In this document: one piece after another, positions 59,081 to 64,000 of the stretch
Layout: every line of letters begins with the position of its first letter
How positions within the stretch are numbered: position 1 is the first letter of the stretch
From: Rehmannia glutinosa
Taxonomy: Eukaryota; Streptophyta; Magnoliopsida; Lamiales; Orobanchaceae
Length of the DNA: 64,000 nt
Assembly (NCBI GenBank): GCA_016081115.2
Contig: JABTTQ020002540.1
Coordinates: 434,001 to 498,000 of the forward strand
Direction of reading: 5' to 3'
Translations under genes and position numbers: made by a program
Notes under the pieces: model-generated
The model's database searches: none
The model's input: only the letters and a program-made list of their open reading frames with translations
Told to the model about the DNA's origin: nothing

Positions 59081-60043
59081 TTGGAGTCACGCACAACCCG
59101 TGTATCAACGCATGACCAGGTCGTGTGTGATGCCGAACCCACCATTCAAATTCAGGGAAATGACAGAAATGAAGCCCAAGGAAATATGAAAGTTAAAGGA
59201 GGAACCGGGCAACAAAACGATAAACAAAGAAGAGCCAAGAAACGTGAATCATATCCTAACTCTAATTTGTTGAAATATAATATTCCTCTTCCCTTTCCCT
59301 GTTTGTTTCACAAGACTAATCTGAATAATCAATTTGCTAAATTTGTGGGCATGTTTAAAAAATTGCACATTAACGTCCCTTTTGCAGAAGCAATGAAACA
59401 GATGCCAAATTATGCGAAGTTTTTAGGGGAAGCGATGTCCAACAAGAGCAAATGGGTGGAGAATGGGACTGTCAACTTGATGGAAGAACGTAGCGCCCTC
59501 ATATAAAGGAAAATACCGCAAAAGATGAAAGATCCAGGGAGTTTCACTATCCCTTGTACAATAGGCGATATTTTCTTTGATAATGTACTTTGTGATCTAG
59601 GATCTAGTATTAATTTGATGCCGTTGTCCATTCTCAGGAAGCTTGGACTCGGAGGAGTGAGACCATCCACGGTCACCTTACAACTCGCGGATAGATCACT
59701 CGTACATCCAACGGGGATATTAGAATATGCTCTCATAAAGGTCGATAAATTCATATTCCCCGTGGATTTTCTAGTGCTAGATATGAATGAGGATTGTGAC
59801 ACCCCTCTTATACCTGGGAGTCCATTTTTGGCAACCGCGGAAGCACTAATAGATGTGAAGAAATGGGAGCTTACATTACAAGTTGATGATGAGCGTGTTT
59901 CATTTTCCATTTTTCGGAATGTGAAAAGACATGATGGTTTTAATGGTTGTAAAACAACAACAATTGCTAATTCCTGTACTCAAGCTAATAGCTTGAATAA
60001 TTTTGTGCATTCTAAAGATAATATGCAGGGATTATCAATGTAG
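59081..60043 (+). pseudogene. Athila-like protease region
   Basis: It continues the gag-pol frame. PLPFPCLFHKTNLNNQF (59281) and the EAMKQMPNYAKFL segment precede the retropepsin DPGSFTIPCTIGD, whose active site reads DLGSSINLMP (near 59600), with LIPGSPFLATAEALIDV as the C-terminal part. A TAA at 59504 separates the two parts. The frame ends near 60040. RT, RNase H and integrase, which should follow, are absent. Confidence 0.88.
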
Positions 60044-60436
60044 AAGAAGGAAAGGCACAAAAGGCCTGATATTGAACCAAGAGCGTGCATATACCATCCG
60101 CACGATGAAGAAGAGAACGCATGGATAGTTGACAAACATGAAAAACCTCTTTTAGCAATGATCAAAGGAGGTGTGAATCAAAGTGAGCGGTTGGCATGGA
60201 AAACCGCACGATGAGGGGACAAACCTCATTTCGCAAAGATCAAAATCGGAATTAACAGGCGTCGAGCTAAAGACGTTAAATATAGCGCTTGTTGGAAAGC
60301 AACCCAACTGTTTTTGGTGTGGATTTCATTTTTTGTGTGTGTTTCTTTTAATTTTGTCTCATTTTTTTTGTGTGTTTTATTTATAAAAAAATAAGAAGAA
60401 AGAGAAAAAAAATTTCGAAAAAACTTGAGTATCGAT
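60044..60436 (+). other. Deletion scar: pol missing, post-pol leader retained
   Basis: Sequence after the protease jumps to the segment that normally follows integrase in Athila/Tat elements (GCGCTTGTTGGAAAGCAACCC at ~60280 and a T-rich run), so about 3 kb of pol is missing. Confidence 0.6.
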
Positions 60437-60640
60437 GTTCGGTACGCACGGGTTGCCAGTGCTTATACGCACCACCCGTGCGTGCCTGAAATGGAGAGAA
60501 CTGAGGCTACGACATTACGCGCGGGTAGCCGGTGCTTCAACGCACCACCCATGCGTACCTGGAGAAACAAATTATGCCCCTATGGCATGGTGCACGGGTT
60601 GCCCGTGCACCAACACGCGGCCCGTGCGTCTTCATGTTGA
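60437..60640 (+). promoter_or_regulatory. Internal copy of the Athila-like LTR U3 units
   Basis: Three units of ~75 bp (TACGCACGGGTTGCC, ACGCACCACCCGTGCGTGCCTG and variants) match the U3 array at 56180-56450. They lie about 630 bp upstream of the env-position ORF. A promoter function is inferred only from similarity. Confidence 0.6.
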
Positions 60641-61271
60641 ATGATAAATCAAGTCTGGGCAGACTCTGTTCTCAAATTTCAAGCTTGCAAACAACACGTA
60701 GAAATTCGCCCTCCCCCACACATTGTTCCAAAATCCCAATTTTCTTCCAAATTCTCTCACATAATCCATACTCTCATCATAGTACACTAACACTTTCATC
60801 AAATTCGAGTTTGGATTGAAGAATTGGTTGAAAGGCACCTAGGGTTCAAAGTTCACCCTTTTGATAAATTTTGAGAATTTTGGTAAGAACTTCATTTTTT
60901 CTTGTGAATTTCTTGTGAATTATGTCTTGGGGATCATGTTGGTTGCTTGTTTTGATATTTTTGCTATGCTTGGGATGATTTCTTCTTTAAGGCAATTTAT
61001 CAAACACTTTGTGAGCATGTGAAATTGAGACATAATTGGATGAATTGATGATGAATTGGGCATGAGCTATAATTGTTAGGGCTTTAAGATAATGATTCTC
61101 TACATGTGCCATATTAGTTGATTATTTGGAGCATAATTGATCGGTTAAATTGATGTATGAGAATCATCACACCCCTTTTAACTTATTGGCCTACATTCAT
61201 CATAATTGTGCTTGTACTTGGTTTGTTTTGGGTTGCTAATACATGTTATTCCAGGTACCAATTCACAAGTA

Positions 61272-62733
61272 ATGGTGGATAGATGGAACCCTCAAGGAAG
61301 GAGACGACGTCCCAGGGCAGAGCCACCACAAGACGTACAACCCGATAGCCCTGCGGCCTATGGAGTCGTACTGACAAATGCGGACGCCCTCGAGTGATGG
61401 AATAGGTTAGTCATCCGAATGATAGCTCCCTCAAAGTACGCCGACGATGATTGTACCCAACTTCTTGGGATACATGACGACGTGTGGCGGTTATTCGCAA
61501 AGGTCGGTTGGACAAATTTCATGGGGAGAAAATGGCCTAGTTACAAGAAATTCACGCTCGAATTCTTGAGCACAGTGAAAATGATTAAAGATATAAGCAA
61601 CGAGGTCATTGGAATGCAATTTCAGCTGGGGAATGTGCAGCGACAATTATCCACAGAAGAATTGAATGCCATATTTGAGGTTCCCACCGATGCGCCCTTC
61701 CGACCACCATACCGATATGACCAATATGACTTTTGGCGCCTACTAGTCCAAATGCTAGAAACAGGTCCCATGCTCTACGAGGCCCGCACTGCAAAATCTT
61801 CTTGGATCCAGAATCCGGTTTTCCGTATATAGAGCGAGTTATGTCAGCCTCAGTTTTTGCGAGAGAAAATGTTGGGGGAATGACGGTCAGAGAGTTATAT
61901 TTATTATGGTGTATGTTGACGAGTGCACCTTGCAACACGGCCGCGTACTTCATTGAACAGGTGGATCATTTAGCAAAGCCGGGAAGTGGTGCTATTTCTA
62001 TAGGGGGTCTGATTACCCCTCCTATTACCCGACGCTTCAACATTGATTTTCGAGGCTTGGAGCCTATACCGGGCAGCACTCGGGTAAACATATCATCTTT
62101 GCACCATATGAAATTTATTGCAAATGAAGATGGTGTGTTATTTCTGCAGCAGAAGCGAGGTGATGCATTTCCATTACCTAACCCGAGATACACCACTGTA
62201 GATACCCTTGAGGACACTGCCAATTTCCTGCTTAACTCTAAAGCACATATCAGAGCTACTGATGCTATCAATGCAAGGAAGAGGCGATTAGTTGCAGGTT
62301 TCCCGGATGTCGAGGATATGGCGGCTGAAGAAGAAGAGTTAAACAGACAAGAAAGGGGAATGGAACCTCATCACCTCAAATAGGGTATGAGATTCCCGGG
62401 CCCTCACAGGGAAGAGATCACCCCAGACCCTCACATAGCGGAACTTCCTATGGTGGCGAGTCCCAACGCGGAAATGAATTTCATGACATGCTTTATGCAT
62501 TTGGGGAGGACTTGCGGCATCAAAGGGAGGAGTTGCGGCAACAAAGGGAAGATTTGCAGCAACATCGAGATGATTTTCGTGCATTCCGGGATGACTACGA
62601 TCGGAGGACATTGGAACAAGAGCAGAGATATGCGGCCGATGAGCAAAGAGAATTGGAGATGTGGCAAGTGATGCAGCAAATACAAATGTGGCACATCTCA
62701 CAGGGCCACTTCTCACCGCCACCTCCACAGTGA
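61272..62733 (+). pseudogene. Env-position accessory ORF, ATHILA ORF1-like, broken
   Basis: A basic N-terminus (MVDRWNPQGRRRR) is cut by a stop at 61396. The main domain resumes at ~61400 (DDVWRLFAKVGWTNF, then MQFQLGNVQRQLSTEELNA and IFEVPTDAP), continues in another frame from ~61800 (ELYLLWCMLTSAPCNTAAYF), and in a third frame ends as a charged coiled coil (RHQREELRQQREDLQQH) to 62733. It resembles the Arabidopsis ATHILA ORF-1 family and ORF2 of the copia-type element at 24365. No signal peptide or membrane segment is evident, so it is not a classical envelope. Confidence 0.7.
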
Positions 62734-62794
62734 CTCAGGTATATCTCCACTTTTCATTATTTGAAATTCTATTTTTCCCCTTTCGGACAATATA

Positions 62795-62820
62795 ATTTCA
62801 TTCAAGTTTGGGGGAGAGGT
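62795..62820 (+). promoter_or_regulatory. Purine-rich tract (TTTGGGGGAGAGG)
   Basis: The CAAGTTTGGGGGAGAGGTAG word occurs at a fixed place downstream of the last ORF in Athila-like elements. The LTR does not follow directly, so it may be a second polypurine tract. Confidence 0.5.
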
Positions 62821-64000
62821 AGTATTTTGATAAATGAACAGTGTAGATAGAAAAAAAAATATATCTTGCATTTTTTGTGTGTTTTTCATATAGTTGCATG
62901 TAGAGCATTTTAGGTTGCATTGCATTAGAAGCACGTTTACGGCTTTAGCACGTTTATTGCTTTCATAGTTGTTAGAGAGTGAGTTGATCGAGCATGATGC
63001 AACTTTATGTTTGTGTGTTGCTGAAAATTTTTATTGTTGGGATTGGATGTTGAGTATGAGTTGATTGAGCTATGAATAGATGATATTGAGCATGTGGATA
63101 TTGAGAACATGGTTTGGTGCTTTGAATTACGTATTTACAAGCCTGTGAGCTTTTGAGCCTTTACTGCTTCTATTTTATGCAGTCTTGTTTGTGATTTGAG
63201 TGTATCATTCATGTTGTTAGAATTCTAGAACTTGCCCTGGTATCTCTGTCAAGGCCACATATTGTATGCGAATTGTGAATATGATTAAAGGCCATCTTTG
63301 TTAGCCTTTCAAGCATTTTGCTTACCTAACGTTGTAGAAATTCCTAGTTAGCCAATTTGAGCCCATTGCCAATTTCTTTGATAGCCACAAATTCAAGCCT
63401 TAACTTGGTATATTTGTTACCCTACACTCGAGCGTATAACATTAAGTAAAGGGAGTGAATGAGGTTGAATGAGTGGGAATTGAAAAGTTGGATAATTGGG
63501 CAAATTTGGTTGATGGGAACAAAAGAAGAAGAAAAGGAGTTGAAAAGAAATGTTGAAAATGCACAAAAGAGTCAAAAAAAAAAATCGACGTTATGATGTG
63601 AGTTTTCATTGAATGAACTTAGAGGCTAAGAATTGTAATGTGAGGTGGAAATGTTTACAAAAGAAAGGGGATGAAGATAGGAAGAATTGATGAAAATGAG
63701 AGAAGAATTTAAGAGCATATTGAGCTTTAATGTAGATGATCTATATGCTCATTGGTCTATACGCTCGAGTTTGAGTCACTCTATCCATATTTTCCTACTT
63801 TAACCAAATAGCCTTCATTAAAACCACAATAAAACGTCATTTTTGATTCACAAGTTGCATACACTCTAGTGGCGGAGATATGAGATCATTTGCAAGCTTA
63901 TGGTAATTCTGCAACATTGATTTGATTGGAGCGTAAACACGTCCTATATTCATGTGAGATGAGAGCATACACTTGATCTTGAGAGATGTGATTCAGAGCA
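62821..64000 (+). mobile_element. 3' non-coding region of the Athila-like element, runs off the window
   Basis: It has no supported ORF and no 3' LTR start before 64000. Long T/G-rich stretches then A/G-rich stretches are typical of Athila 3' regions. Confidence 0.55.

Noticed and set aside
61600..61955. True viral-type envelope gene
   Set aside because: The ORF at 61272-62733 lacks a signal peptide and transmembrane segments and instead resembles the ATHILA ORF1 family.

Overview
This window looks like TE-rich, AT-rich nuclear DNA of a flowering plant, most likely a eudicot. The evidence is spliceosomal introns, retroelements primed by tRNA-Met and tRNA-Asp, Athila-type Ty3/Gypsy, copia, MULE, Helitron, hAT-like and PIF/Harbinger-like elements, and a plant cytochrome b561-DOMON gene. 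I cannot name the species. Only one host gene is clearly intact: the intronless cytochrome b561/DOMON gene at 41260-42489. A second host gene, a plant UBX-domain (UAS+UBX) protein gene, is present twice on the minus strand (15598-19098 and 29960-32644) inside a segmental duplication. Both copies carry frame-breaking lesions.

Layout. 1-5513: 3' half and 3' LTR of a SIRE-like copia element, abutting a MULE end fragment (5514-6193). 6629-7287: a hAT-like element. 8148-15302: a Tourist-like MITE split by a decayed Ty3/Gypsy element, which itself holds a reverse solo LTR (10921-12185) and ends in a partial LTR of the same copia family (14424-15213). 15303-19624: duplicated block copy 1 with the UBX gene. 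19625-20885: foldback-type element. 20886-28199: non-autonomous copia-type element with gag and an accessory ORF but no pol. 28252-40803: duplicated block copy 2, with a 1.2-kb MULE-like element, two tail-only retroposon insertions and a nest of solo LTR > Helitron > Helitron. 41260-42489: the b561/DOMON gene. 42892-46306: a nest of MITEs and a Pack-MULE carrying KH-domain and GMC-oxidoreductase fragments. 47457-56038: a large MULE with a DUF1985/Ulp1-type gene (+) and a MUDR transposase gene (-), convergent. 56039-64000: an Athila-like element (LTR, tRNA-Asp PBS, gag, protease, env-position ORF) without RT/RNaseH/integrase, running off the right edge.

The most interesting pattern is in regulatory DNA. 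Four LTR families each carry their own iterated GC-rich palindromic motif in U3, just upstream of the TATA box; a fifth LTR carries an iterated, non-palindromic GC-rich motif. In the two pol-less elements, the same family-specific motif recurs internally, just upstream of the accessory ORF. That suggests copied U3 modules acting as private promoters. The MULE has an analogous ATCGTGCC palindrome array on both sides of its Ulp1 gene. The paralogous duplicated blocks supply empty sites that verify several insertions directly. All homology calls come from reading the sequence; no database search was run.
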